Part shown: piece after piece, positions 1 to 9,418 of the stretch
Layout of the letters: each line of letters starts with the position of its first letter
Numbering within the stretch: position 1 is the first letter of the stretch
Source of the DNA: Clostridia bacterium
Lineage (GTDB): Bacteria; Bacillota; Clostridia; DUPQ01
Reading direction: 5' to 3'
NCBI GenBank assembly: GCA_016938455.1
Contig: JAFGUQ010000256.1
Span: 1-43,194, forward strand
Length of the DNA stretch: 43,194 nucleotides
Notes under the pieces: generated by a model
The model's database searches: none
The model's input: the letters and a program-made list of their open reading frames with translations, nothing else
Told to the model about the DNA's origin: nothing
Translations under genes and position numbers: made by a program

Positions 1-68
1 AAGGAGCACTTGTCAGCTTAAGCCAACTCCTTGTTTCAAATTTCATGTATAAAAGGCTGATTCATTAG

Positions 69-1856
69 TTACTTATACAACGGTCCGAAGTTTTTACATG
101 CTCTGTAGTCAGCTCCTTCTGGATCTGCTGTTCCAAAAGCATTCCATGAACTTGGTCTGAAGATTCTGTCGCTTTCAACATTATGCATGCAGACAGGAAT
201 TCTTAAGATAGAAGCTAGTGTAATGAACTCATCTCCAATGTGGCCATAACTGAGCACTCCATGATTGGCTCCCCAGTTGGCCATGACAGAATAGACATCC
301 TTGAAGGCTCCTTCTCCTGTCAATTTCGGAGCGAACCAGGTTGTCGGCCAGGTCGGGTCTGTTCTTAAATTCAATTTGCTGTGCACATCTTCTGGAAGAG
401 CTACAGTATATCCTTCTGCAATCTGCAACACAGGTCCTAATCCGTCCACGATATTGATTCTTGACATTGTGACCGGCATCTTTCCTTCTGTTAGGAAAGT
501 AGAGGAATATCCGCCTCCTCTGAAGTAACCGATATTAGCAGGTCCCCAGCTGGTATTATCAAGACATGCCTTCATTTCATTGTCAGTGATTTCATAGAAT
601 GGTTTCATTGCAGGTTGTCCGTTTATCTGCTGCTGTCCGGTTCCGTCAAGTGCTGCAGCTCCAGAATTAATCAGATGAATGATACCGTCTTTAGCCAAAC
701 CTGTAAGTTCTTTCCCTGTCACTCTTTTGACAGCTTCAGGACTCCAGTATGTTCTTACATCAGCAAAAATCTGAGCAGTTCCTGAAAGAAGATGACCGAA
801 TAGCATGGCAGTTCCGTTTAAACCATCATTTTCAGTGGCTACTATATATGGTTGTCTCAATCCATTCCAGTCAAATGAAGAATTAAGGATCGCTTCCAGA
901 TAATCTCCGTTAGGCATGAAATCTGTCCACATTCTCTGTCCCTGGAACCCTGATAAGATGGCATTTCTTCCTAATGCTTCTTCACCGAACCCTATTTTCT
1001 CAAGATTTTCATTTCCAACCATGATGTCTCTTGCAATCATTGCCATTTTTACGCAGGTTTCCCAGTCTTTATCTTTCTGCTCTCTTGATCTCTGCACTTC
1101 TTTTGGATTTCTGTCTTCTCCTTCTTTACAGTTTACTTTAGTCCATTTTAATGCTTTTTCGTATTCATCTTTATCATATATTTCTTCCTGCATTCTTCTG
1201 ATGAATTCCACCATGTCAACATATTCATTCCTGATACCAAGATATTTCTGGAAAAAGTTTTCATCAGTAATCGACCCTGCAATCCCCATGGATACAGAAC
1301 CAAACGAAACATATGATTTACCTTTCATGTATGAAGCAGCAATTCCTGCTTTGACAAATTTAAGTATTTTTTCTTTGACATCTTCAGGCATGGATGAATC
1401 ATTCATGTCCTGAACATCTTTTCCATAAATTCCAAATGCAGGCAATCCTTTTTGAGAATGTGCTGCCAGTACCGCTGCCAGATACACAGCTCCTGGTCTT
1501 TCTGTTCCATTAAAGCCCCAGATGGCTTTAGGCATATGAGGATCCATGTCCATGGTTTCAGAACCATAGCACCAGCTTGGGGTAACTGTCAGTGTAATCC
1601 CGACCCCTTCTTTTCTGAACTTTTCAGCACAGGCTGCCGCTTCTGCCACACCACCGATGCAAGTATCAGCAATGACACATTCAACTGGTTGTCCGTTTGG
1701 ATATTTTAAACTATCTGAAATCAGCTTTGCCGCTGCTTTTGCCATATTCATTGTTATAGGTTCAATTGATTCTCTGACCCCTCTTCTTCTGCCATCAACT
1801 GTAGGTCTGATTCCTACCTTTGGCAATGTCCCTTTTAATCGCTCTTTACCAGCCAT
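69..1856 (-). CDS. fucI: L-fucose isomerase
   Basis: This 595-residue cytoplasmic enzyme interconverts L-fucose and L-fuculose, and often also D-arabinose and D-ribulose, in the first step of fucose catabolism. The length and the whole sequence match the FucI family. The metal and catalytic residues line up with E. coli Glu337, Asp361 and His528: here Glu342 in ATEND, Asp366 in FADVRTY and His532 in GANHG. The start is backed by a strong ribosome binding site (CTTGGAGG) seven bases upstream. The gene follows the foldase gene but is separated from it by a terminator, so it is probably the first gene of its own unit running out of the left edge. No other fucose genes are visible here. The function is confident. 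Confidence 0.95.
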   Translation of the reverse strand: MAGKERLKGTLPKVGIRPTVDGRRRGVRESIEPITMNMAKAAAKLISDSLKYPNGQPVECVIADTCIGGVAEAAACAEKFRKEGVGITLTVTPSWCYGSETMDMDPHMPKAIWGFNGTERPGAVYLAAVLAAHSQKGLPAFGIYGKDVQDMNDSSMPEDVKEKILKFVKAGIAASYMKGKSYVSFGSVSMGIAGSITDENFFQKYLGIRNEYVDMVEFIRRMQEEIYDKDEYEKALKWTKVNCKEGEDRNPKEVQRSREQKDKDWETCVKMAMIARDIMVGNENLEKIGFGEEALGRNAILSGFQGQRMWTDFMPNGDYLEAILNSSFDWNGLRQPYIVATENDGLNGTAMLFGHLLSGTAQIFADVRTYWSPEAVKRVTGKELTGLAKDGIIHLINSGAAALDGTGQQQINGQPAMKPFYEITDNEMKACLDNTSWGPANIGYFRGGGYSSTFLTEGKMPVTMSRINIVDGLGPVLQIAEGYTVALPEDVHSKLNLRTDPTWPTTWFAPKLTGEGAFKDVYSVMANWGANHGVLSYGHIGDEFITLASILRIPVCMHNVESDRIFRPSSWNAFGTADPEGADYRACKNFGPLYK

Positions 1857-1911
1857 TTTACACCTCCAAGTTAATATTACCGTTAGCTATATTTTATCAA
1901 ACTACGTGATT

Positions 1912-1949
1912 AAAAACAAACAAAAGCCACAACATTTTGTTGTGGCTTT
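1912..1949 (-). terminator. Rho-independent terminator after the foldase gene
   Basis: A perfect 12-bp stem (AAAGCCACAACA) with a 3-base loop lies just beyond the foldase stop. On the minus strand it is followed by a T-rich run (TTTGTTTGTTTTT). It separates the pth-mfd-foldase unit from fucI. Confidence 0.85.
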
Positions 1950-1970
1950 AGTTTGTTTTATCATTATATG

Positions 1971-3077
1971 CTAAAATTCATAATAGGCATCAAAATAACC
2001 GATGGCATATTCATCTCTTGATTCTATCTCTTCCAGAATCTTTGCCATTTCTCCATAGGCCACATTATATTTCGCTGTGTCTTTCAGGTCTTCATAATCA
2101 GTTCTGTCCATGAGTTCAACAATATGATAACCGATATATGACTCAATTAACCCAATGTCGCCTACTTCAGCTGCAAATGCCCAATCAGCAAATTCAGTCA
2201 AATCAGTTTCATCTTTCTTGAACTGATAGATAGCTTCATTATCTGCCACTCCAGGATCTGCAGAATACTCAATCGCCAATTCCAGGAAGTCACCGCCGTC
2301 AAGTACTTTCTGATATACCTCTTCTGCCAGAGTTTTAGCTGCTGCCAATTGCTCTTCGGTATAGTCAGCTCCTGTTTCAACATCAAATGTAGCAATCAGT
2401 ATATGTCTGACTGTAACAGTATCCATTGACTCCTTAAAGGTGTTATAATATTCAAGCTGCTGCTCTTCAGTCACTTTGCTTTCAAATTCAGCAATTTTAT
2501 CTTCCTGATACTTATTGGCAACCCAAGACATTTCATATGCCTTCAAAAGAGACTTATAGCTGCATCCATATAACCCCTGTGCGACTTCATCCAGTTTCAT
2601 GTCGTTTTCTTTTGCATAATTTTCAAACTCTTCTTTAAAGGATGCAAGTGCTTCATCAAGTTCAACTTTGTCATATGCATAATCAGGGTCGTCTCCGTTG
2701 GCCAGGTCAAATACCACATATGTTTCAAGAATGGTTCCTAAAGCTCGCTGTGCCGCTGCCTGTGAATAGGTATATCCATTAGTATATTCTGACATCAGAA
2801 AATCATAGTCTGCCACATCAGGGGCAACGCTGTTTTTATAGTTGATAATCAAATCTGCCTGGTATTTGTAGTAATACAGGAATTCATCCTGTGTGATCTT
2901 GTTTTTACCGATAGCCACGGCTTTTTTAGGAATGGAAGATATGATTACAAAAGCAGCAATACTGAGGGCTAATACGATTCCCAAAGTAATGAAAGCATAC
3001 TTTATAATCGTTTCTTCTCTCCCTTTAATGACTACCTTTTCTTCCACTTCAGTTTTATTCTCAATCTCCTTGGTCAT
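1971..3077 (-). CDS. Membrane-anchored peptidyl-prolyl cis-trans isomerase (parvulin/PrsA-like foldase)
   Basis: This 368-residue protein has a charged cytoplasmic N-terminus of about 24 residues and one membrane segment at roughly residues 25-48, with no lipobox cysteine. An outer SurA-N-like helical region follows (ITQDEFLYYY onward). The parvulin (PPIC) domain runs from about residue 215 to the C-terminus; it starts at VRHILIA and ends with the typical GYHIVEL. It should sit on the outer face of the membrane and help exported proteins fold. Unlike Bacillus PrsA it is held by a transmembrane helix instead of a lipid. It lies 51 bases after mfd with a good AAGGAG site, so it probably shares the pth-mfd transcript, and a strong terminator follows. 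Confidence 0.88.
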   Translation of the reverse strand: MTKEIENKTEVEEKVVIKGREETIIKYAFITLGIVLALSIAAFVIISSIPKKAVAIGKNKITQDEFLYYYKYQADLIINYKNSVAPDVADYDFLMSEYTNGYTYSQAAAQRALGTILETYVVFDLANGDDPDYAYDKVELDEALASFKEEFENYAKENDMKLDEVAQGLYGCSYKSLLKAYEMSWVANKYQEDKIAEFESKVTEEQQLEYYNTFKESMDTVTVRHILIATFDVETGADYTEEQLAAAKTLAEEVYQKVLDGGDFLELAIEYSADPGVADNEAIYQFKKDETDLTEFADWAFAAEVGDIGLIESYIGYHIVELMDRTDYEDLKDTAKYNVAYGEMAKILEEIESRDEYAIGYFDAYYEF

Positions 3078-3128
3078 AAATTACTCCTTCTTTCACTAAC
3101 CCCATTATGAAACATTATACTAGGTATA

Positions 3129-6100
3129 TTATACTATTTCAAACATATTTATCATATCAAGTATTTTTTTTGTAAATTGCAGTAACAAAGCTCCTTCTTT
3201 TTGTGTATAGAGGGCAATCCCCATATTCTTGTCTGCTTTTAGAATCATTTTCTCGTCTATTTTTCCTGCTATTTGTGTAATCATATTTAAATCAGGTGTT
3301 GCCTTTTTACTGTATAACAGTTCCAACCCATACCTTTTCTGAGTGACACTGATAAACTGGTTGTCTTCTGCATAGTGCTTGATGATGGCAATATCCAGAA
3401 GATTTTCACATTCTTTCGGAATATCACCAAATCTGTCAATCAGTTCATCTATCAGATCATTTTTCTCTTTTTCATTGGAAATATCAGCTATTCTCTTATA
3501 AACGTCCATCCGCTGGAGGTCATTTGGAATAAAGGTATCTTTGATGAAAGCATCTACAGAGATATCAACACTGGCTTCTTCAAGCAGTTCCTCTTTATCA
3601 TGTTCTCCGCCCAGTTCTTTTATAGCGCTGTTTAGCAGTCTGATGTACATGTCATAACCTACTTTTTCAAGATGCCCATGCTGATTTGCTCCTAAGAGAT
3701 TGCCTGCGCCTCTTATTTCAAGATCTCTCATAGCAATTTTAAAACCACTGCCGAATTCAGTGAATTCTCTGATGGCTTCCAGTCTTTTAGCTGCATCTTC
3801 TGTAATGACCTTGCCTTTCTGATAGGTAATATAGGCATAGGCTACTTTATCTGATCTTCCTACTCTTCCCCTGATCTGATAAAGCTGTGCCAATCCCATG
3901 CGATTGGCATCTTCTACAATGATGGTGTTGACGTTCGCCATATCAAGTCCAGATTCAATAATAGTAGTGCATAATAAAATATCATATTTATGATTGATGA
4001 AATCTTTCATGACATTTTCCAGTTTCTTTTCTTCCATCTGGCCATGAGCAACAGCAATTCTGATGTCTTCTCCCAGCAGTCCTGTCAGTTTTGAATATTT
4101 AAGATCCATTTCTTTGACACTGTTAAAAAGATAAAAAACCTGACCATTTCTAGCCACTTCTCTGTCTATGGCATCTCTGATGACATCATAGTCATATTCC
4201 ATGACATATGTTTGAACAGGAAACCTCTTTCCTGGAGGATCTTCGATGACGCTGATATCTCGAATACCGCTTAAAGACATATTCAGCGTTCTTGGAATAG
4301 GTGTTGCCGTCAATGTCAGAACATCAATATTATTCTTATAGTTCTTGATTTTTTCCTTGTGCTCTACTCCAAACCGCTGTTCTTCGTCAATGACAAGAAG
4401 ACCAAGATCATGATATTGCACATCCTTCTGCAGCAGCCGGTGGGTACCCACTACAATATCAATGCTCCCTGCTTTCAGAAGAGAAGTGGTTTTCTCCTGC
4501 TGCTTCTTGTTTCTGAAACGGCAAAGCAAATCCACTTTCACCGGAAAATCCTTGAGTCGCTCAACAAAGTTATTATAGTGCTGATAAGCAAGAATAGTAG
4601 TCGGAACCAGGAATGCCACCTGCTTGCCATCCATCACAGCTTTAAAAGCAGCTCTGATGGCTACTTCTGTTTTACCATATCCCACATCTCCGCATAAAAG
4701 CCTGTCCATGACAGTCCCCGACTCCATGTCACTTTTAATTTCCTCAACACATCGAAGCTGATCTTTTGTTTCTTCATAGGGAAACTGATCTTCAAATGCC
4801 ATCTGCCAGACAGTGTCCTCTGAATAGGTGTGACCGATAATTTCTTTTCTTCTTGCATAGAGTTCAATGAGTTCTTTTGCGATGTCCTTGACATTGGCTT
4901 TCACTTTTTTCTTGGTATTTTCCCATTCAGTACCCCCTAATTTGGACAATTTGGGACGATTCCCATCTGATCCGATATATTTCTGGATCATTTCCATTTT
5001 AGAGACAGGGATATAGACACTGTCATCATTTCTGTAAATGATATGAAGATAATCTTTAGTGATGCCGGCCACTTCCATTTTTTTTAATCCGACATACTGA
5101 CCGATCCCATGCACATCATGGACCACATAATCGAACACTTTTAAAGTGGCAAATAAATCAAGATCTCGGCCGCTCTTTCTTCTCCCGCTATCTTTTTCAG
5201 TTTTTCTGAAAATCTTACTGCTTCCCACAATGCAGAGCTTGGCATCTAAAAACTCAAACCCCTCATAAATACCTTTATCAACCACTGTGACTGCACTTAA
5301 AGTATCGATCTCATCCAGATTCTCCACATGACTGGAATAAATGTGATTTTCCTCAAGGTAATCTGCCAGAATACCCCCGCTTTTTTTAGTTGGTGTGAAC
5401 AGAACAATTTTACGGTCATGTTCTTTCCATTTTGTGATGTCTTCCAGAAGCAGGTCCATCCTCCCCCTGTAAGCAATGTTCTCTCTTGTCAGAAAGCCAA
5501 ACTCAATTTGCGGCTTGAAGTTCATATCATAATTCTGTACCTCAGGCATGATGATTGACACCTGCCGTTTTTTTGAAGCTTCAAAAAAATCCGTGACGAT
5601 ATTCATCCCCTCAGGTAAAATCTTCTTATTAGCCAGCAGCTTTTCACACATGATTCCATATTCATTCAGTATATTATCAAGTTTCCCTAATGACCGGCTG
5701 TCATTGTCTAGGATAATCATTGCTTTTTTTTCAATGTATTCAAAAGCTGAAGTCGCATGAGGAAGCAATGAAAAATACTTGTCGATTGGCAGATTATAGG
5801 TACCTGCAAGAAGCTTTTCCTTATCTTCTTTTAAAGGTTCAGAGAGATTAGTGTCATGCAGGAAAGTATCACAAAGGTATCTGATATCCTCATCACTGAC
5901 AATCTGCTCATTGCATGGAAGAACTTTTATGTCATCAATGCTTTCAATAGAACGTTGAGTGTCCGCATCGAAATATCTGATCAAGTCAAGAGTATCATCA
6001 AAGAACTCTATTCTCACAGGGTTTGATTCACCTGGTGAAAAGACATCTATGATGTCACCCCTTGAAGAGAATTGTCCGACATATTCAACCATGTCGCATT

Positions 6101-6587
6101 TCTCATAGCCGATGGAAACAAGACGTTTTATTAATTCCTCAATCTGGTAGGTGTCTCCTTTTTTCAAGTCAATAACTGACTGATTAAATCTGCTGCTATC
6201 TGAAACCTTAATACAGAGAGCTTCAATAGGGGCTACCGCAATGGTGTAGTCGTTGTTAAGAAGTCTGTAAAGACTTTTTACTCTCTCTATTTCATCAATA
6301 TGGCTTTTTGCCTCGATATCATGCAGGATAAGTTCCCGTGCAGGAATATGTATGACCCTGTCATCCAGAAATGTGGTCAGTTGTTCGTAGATGGCTTTAG
6401 CTCTTACCCTGCTGTGTGTAATGATGACTCCACGCTTATCTGCTTCATTTAGCAGACTGTAAATGAAGAATGGTCGTGAACACTCTACCAGCCCTTTGAT
6501 TCCGATCGGAAATTTTCTGTCTTTGATGCATTTCAGAACGCCGTCGAACTGCGGCATTTTTAAAAGCTGTTTTGCTAATATTTTCAT
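3129..6587 (-). CDS. mfd: Transcription-repair coupling factor Mfd
   Basis: This 1152-residue ATPase removes RNA polymerase stalled at DNA damage and recruits UvrA. In order it shows a UvrB-like N-terminal region, the RNA-polymerase-interacting domain starting near residue 485 (VHDVHGIGQYVG), and a RecG-like helicase core. The core has a Walker A motif near residue 632 (GDVGYGKTE), a DEEQ box near 734 (DEEQRFG) and the motif VI region QIRGRVGRS. A C-terminal regulatory domain follows. The length is normal for the family. Its ATG overlaps the pth stop codon (ATGA), so the two are translationally coupled. The neighbourhood pth-mfd is conserved in Bacillota. Confidence 0.97.
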   Translation of the reverse strand: MKILAKQLLKMPQFDGVLKCIKDRKFPIGIKGLVECSRPFFIYSLLNEADKRGVIITHSRVRAKAIYEQLTTFLDDRVIHIPARELILHDIEAKSHIDEIERVKSLYRLLNNDYTIAVAPIEALCIKVSDSSRFNQSVIDLKKGDTYQIEELIKRLVSIGYEKCDMVEYVGQFSSRGDIIDVFSPGESNPVRIEFFDDTLDLIRYFDADTQRSIESIDDIKVLPCNEQIVSDEDIRYLCDTFLHDTNLSEPLKEDKEKLLAGTYNLPIDKYFSLLPHATSAFEYIEKKAMIILDNDSRSLGKLDNILNEYGIMCEKLLANKKILPEGMNIVTDFFEASKKRQVSIIMPEVQNYDMNFKPQIEFGFLTRENIAYRGRMDLLLEDITKWKEHDRKIVLFTPTKKSGGILADYLEENHIYSSHVENLDEIDTLSAVTVVDKGIYEGFEFLDAKLCIVGSSKIFRKTEKDSGRRKSGRDLDLFATLKVFDYVVHDVHGIGQYVGLKKMEVAGITKDYLHIIYRNDDSVYIPVSKMEMIQKYIGSDGNRPKLSKLGGTEWENTKKKVKANVKDIAKELIELYARRKEIIGHTYSEDTVWQMAFEDQFPYEETKDQLRCVEEIKSDMESGTVMDRLLCGDVGYGKTEVAIRAAFKAVMDGKQVAFLVPTTILAYQHYNNFVERLKDFPVKVDLLCRFRNKKQQEKTTSLLKAGSIDIVVGTHRLLQKDVQYHDLGLLVIDEEQRFGVEHKEKIKNYKNNIDVLTLTATPIPRTLNMSLSGIRDISVIEDPPGKRFPVQTYVMEYDYDVIRDAIDREVARNGQVFYLFNSVKEMDLKYSKLTGLLGEDIRIAVAHGQMEEKKLENVMKDFINHKYDILLCTTIIESGLDMANVNTIIVEDANRMGLAQLYQIRGRVGRSDKVAYAYITYQKGKVITEDAAKRLEAIREFTEFGSGFKIAMRDLEIRGAGNLLGANQHGHLEKVGYDMYIRLLNSAIKELGGEHDKEELLEEASVDISVDAFIKDTFIPNDLQRMDVYKRIADISNEKEKNDLIDELIDRFGDIPKECENLLDIAIIKHYAEDNQFISVTQKRYGLELLYSKKATPDLNMITQIAGKIDEKMILKADKNMGIALYTQKEGALLLQFTKKILDMINMFEIV

Positions 6588-7147
6588 GGATTAAACCTGT
6601 TCATTGCAGTATCAATCTGACCTTGAATGATATAAACAGCTGATTCCGCACTGTTTTTTATTGATTCAAACGCCACTTCTCTTTCTTCTTTTCTGATTTT
6701 TGAAAGTACATGGTTTTTTGCGTCAGCTTCCTTTTTTTCACCGATTCCCACTCTTATCCTGGGGAATTCCTCATTTTTCAGATGGTACATGATTGACCTC
6801 ATCCCATTATGTGTCCCGCTGCTTCCTTTTTTTCTGATTCTGATTTTCCCCAGATCAATATCCATATCATCATAAATGACAATCAGGTTAGATAATTGAA
6901 TCTGATGATAACTGACAAGTTCACGAACACTCTCACCTGAATTATTCATATAGGTCTGAGGTTTAGCAAGGATCACATTCACACCTTCAATGATTCCTTC
7001 TCCAATAACGGCTTTTCCGTTAGTCTTATTTACCTTGATATTGTATTTTTGAGACAGGAAATCAACCACCATAAAACCCATGTTATGGCGTGTGTGCTTG
7101 AATCTCAACCCTGGATTGCCTAACCCTACTACTAAGAATTTTTCCAT
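6584..7147 (-). CDS. pth: Peptidyl-tRNA hydrolase
   Basis: This 187-residue essential enzyme cleaves peptidyl-tRNAs released from stalled ribosomes. The N-terminal signature GLGNPG is followed by the catalytic histidine in RHNMG. The PQTYMNNSG and YDDMDIDLGKIRIRKKGSSGTHNGM segments are diagnostic, and the length is standard. The ribosome binding site is AAGGTGG. It overlaps mfd by four bases. In Bacillus the same two genes sit downstream of prs, as here. Confidence 0.97.
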   Translation of the reverse strand: MEKFLVVGLGNPGLRFKHTRHNMGFMVVDFLSQKYNIKVNKTNGKAVIGEGIIEGVNVILAKPQTYMNNSGESVRELVSYHQIQLSNLIVIYDDMDIDLGKIRIRKKGSSGTHNGMRSIMYHLKNEEFPRIRVGIGEKKEADAKNHVLSKIRKEEREVAFESIKNSAESAVYIIQGQIDTAMNRFNP

Positions 7148-7169
7148 GAATCCACCTTTTAGACATCAA

Positions 7170-7199
7170 TAAGGGCTACATGTCAGCATGTAGCCCTTA
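7170..7199 (-). other. Strong hairpin between the PRPP-synthase paralogue and pth
   Basis: A perfect 13-bp inverted repeat (TAAGGGCTACATG) with a 4-base loop TCAG lies 19 bases after the stop of the PRPP-synthase paralogue and shortly before the pth ribosome binding site. Neither strand has an immediate T-run, so it is not a classical intrinsic terminator. It may be an RNA processing or stability element, or a weak terminator. Confidence 0.5.
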
Positions 7200-7217
7200 C
7201 AGTATACCATTATTTCT

Positions 7218-8330
7218 TTATTTTTTTAAGACTTTTTCCAATTCTTTAAGCCGATGTCCCACATCAAACATCTCACTTAATGAAATGTCGTAGTTCAGCC
7301 GGTCTATGACCTCAGAGATCATATATGACATATCTACCTCTTCATACCATTCTTTCTTTTTAATTTCTTCCGGAATATATGATAAATTGGAGCAGTAAAT
7401 TCTTTTGATAATCCCGTCTTCATAAGCTTTATCAAATTTGGCAGTTCCCTCTGTGAAAAAAGCAAAGGAAACGATACAGTAAACATTGTTCGCTTTTCTT
7501 TTTTTCGCTTCAATGGCAATGTCAAGGACTGATTCCCCGGAGGATAGCATATCATCGACTATGATGATGTTTTTATTCTCAATGGGACCACCAAGATAAG
7601 CATGTTCAACAATAGGATTCTTACCATTGACGACTTTTGAATAATCTCTTCTTTTATAGAACATCCCCACATCAACACCAATGGCTTCTGCATAATATAT
7701 GGCTCTGTCCATGGCTCCTGTATCCGGGCTCACGATCATCATCTCACTGACATCGCCTTCCACTTTGTTGTCTCCCATTAAAATGGCTTTTAACATATCA
7801 AAGGTAGGATACATGTTTTCAAATCCATAAAGTGGAATGGCATTTTCTACTCTGGGATCATGTGCATCAACCGTGATGATATTATGGACACCTAATCTGA
7901 CAAGTTCCTGAAGCGCAACAGCACAGTCCAGTGATTCTCTTCCTTTTCTTTTATGCTGTCTTCCGGAGTATAACAAAGGCATGATGACATTGACTCTTCT
8001 GGCGTTACCGCCGATGGCAGAAATTGTTCTTTTAATACTCTGGAAATGCTCATCCGGACCCATCCTGTTTTCATACCCGAACATATCATAAGTACAACCA
8101 TAATTCCCGACATCAGCAATGATATAGATATCTTTTCCTCTTGCTGTTTCTTTAAGGACCACTTTCCCTTCACCATTTGAAAATCGGATATCATCAACCT
8201 TGAGAACATAAGTCTTGTTTTCTGCACGTCTCATGGCAACCAGATCCTGGTCAACCAGGCTACCGAATTCGCTGCTTCCGTTTAACAGAATAATTCCTAA
8301 TTCTCCAACTGCCTCTCTTTTACTAAACAT
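7218..8330 (-). CDS. Divergent ribose-phosphate pyrophosphokinase paralogue
   Basis: This 370-residue protein has the two-domain phosphoribosyltransferase-type fold of PRPP synthases. It keeps a recognisable PRPP motif (IIIVDDMLSSGESVL), the KRR of the flexible loop (MFYKRRDYSK) and an RQHKRKGRES version of the RQDRK segment. It is about 50 residues longer than the canonical enzyme encoded next door, and its ribose-5-phosphate loop reads SSGES instead of DTAGT. Catalytic competence is therefore open; it could be an active class, or a regulatory partner like eukaryotic PRPP-synthase-associated proteins. The site AGGGGG lies about ten bases before the ATG. A terminator separates it from prs upstream. 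Confidence 0.8.
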   Translation of the reverse strand: MFSKREAVGELGIILLNGSSEFGSLVDQDLVAMRRAENKTYVLKVDDIRFSNGEGKVVLKETARGKDIYIIADVGNYGCTYDMFGYENRMGPDEHFQSIKRTISAIGGNARRVNVIMPLLYSGRQHKRKGRESLDCAVALQELVRLGVHNIITVDAHDPRVENAIPLYGFENMYPTFDMLKAILMGDNKVEGDVSEMMIVSPDTGAMDRAIYYAEAIGVDVGMFYKRRDYSKVVNGKNPIVEHAYLGGPIENKNIIIVDDMLSSGESVLDIAIEAKKRKANNVYCIVSFAFFTEGTAKFDKAYEDGIIKRIYCSNLSYIPEEIKKKEWYEEVDMSYMISEVIDRLNYDISLSEMFDVGHRLKELEKVLKK

Positions 8331-8367
8331 ATGATTTTCTGCCCCCTAAAATTATATTCTAATTATA

Positions 8368-8399
8368 TCAAAAAAAAACTTATCTTTTTAGATAAGTTT
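8368..8399 (-). terminator. Rho-independent terminator after prs
   Basis: A 10-bp stem (AAACTTATCT / AGATAAGTTT) with a 4-base loop is followed on the minus strand by eight T. The stem overlaps the prs stop codon, so transcription ends tightly behind prs. Confidence 0.85.
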
Positions 8400-9360
8400 A
8401 ACTTTTTTCGTCAAATAGTGCACTGACAGAGTTGTCATTATAGATTCTTTCTATGGCCATCATAAAAATTTTATCAACAGAAAGTACTTTTATTTTATCA
8501 ATCTGTTTTTCCTCTGGAAGCTGGATAGTATCCAGACAGTAAAGTTTTGATATAGCTGAGTTTTCAATGTTGCTGATGGCCTTTCCTGAAAGCACACTGT
8601 GTGTGCAGCAGGCAATGACTTCTTTGGCCCCCAGATTAATCAGCTGAGTGGCGGCATTAGTCAATGTCCCTGCTGTATCAACAAGGTCATCTACTAGTAT
8701 TGCTCTCTTGCCCTCTACATCTCCAACTATGTTCAGAATTTCACAGCAGTTTGCCTGCGGTCTTCTCTTATCGATAATGGCAATCGGAATATCCAGTCTT
8801 CTTGCAAAATTTCTGGCTCTTGCCACAGAACCGATATCAGGAGAGACTGCCACATACTCTTCTCCGGTCATTTCATTGTTGAGAAAATATTCTGCAAGAA
8901 TGGGTACTCCCTGCAGATGATCCACCGGGATATCAAAAAAGCCTTCCAGCTGCGGAACATGAAGATCCATGGTCAGAATTCGATTAGCGCCTGCTTCTGT
9001 TAACAGATTGGCCACAAGCTTCGCTGAGATCGGATCTCTTGCTTTTGATTTTCTGTCTTGTCTGGCATAGCCGAAATAGGGAATCACCGCTGTGATTCTG
9101 CCTGCGGATGCTCTTTTTAAAGCATCTATCATTATAAGAAGTTCCATTAAATGATCATTTACCGGGTGAGAAGTGGATTGAATGATATACACATCATCTC
9201 CCCTGACAGAAGTGTTAATATCAATCATGCATTCTCCGTCAGAGAATCGCCCTACATGAGATTTCGATATTTCAATTCCCAGATTCTTTGCAATTAATCC
9301 TGCTAATTGAGGATTGGCATTACCAGCAAAAATCTTGATTTCTTTTCTTCTACCATTCAT
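8398..9360 (-). CDS. prs: Ribose-phosphate pyrophosphokinase (PRPP synthase)
   Basis: This enzyme makes PRPP from ribose 5-phosphate and ATP for nucleotide, His and Trp synthesis. It carries the family marks FGYARQDRKSKARDPISAK, the DLHVPQLEGFF segment, the flexible loop DKRRPQAN and the PRPP-binding motif VDDLVDTAGTL. The ORF track opens 11 codons earlier. I chose the internal ATG (MNGRRKEIKIF, 320 residues) because CAGGAG lies seven bases before it, while the upstream ATG has no ribosome binding site. It follows the GlmU-like gene by 58 bases, as prs follows gcaD in Bacillus. Confidence 0.96.
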   Translation of the reverse strand: MNGRRKEIKIFAGNANPQLAGLIAKNLGIEISKSHVGRFSDGECMIDINTSVRGDDVYIIQSTSHPVNDHLMELLIMIDALKRASAGRITAVIPYFGYARQDRKSKARDPISAKLVANLLTEAGANRILTMDLHVPQLEGFFDIPVDHLQGVPILAEYFLNNEMTGEEYVAVSPDIGSVARARNFARRLDIPIAIIDKRRPQANCCEILNIVGDVEGKRAILVDDLVDTAGTLTNAATQLINLGAKEVIACCTHSVLSGKAISNIENSAISKLYCLDTIQLPEEKQIDKIKVLSVDKIFMMAIERIYNDNSVSALFDEKS

Positions 9361-9418
9361 TAAAAAACTCCTGTTTCGTTTTAGGTCTTTCATATTATAC
9401 TAATAAATCATTCTGTTT

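Noticed and set aside
1-68. Possible start of a further gene on the minus strand after fucI (ATG at 44-46)
   Set aside because: Only 15 codons are visible and no ribosome binding site precedes the ATG.
916-1413. 165-codon plus-strand ORF inside fucI
   Set aside because: It is antisense to a confidently assigned gene, has no ribosome binding site and no recognisable motif.
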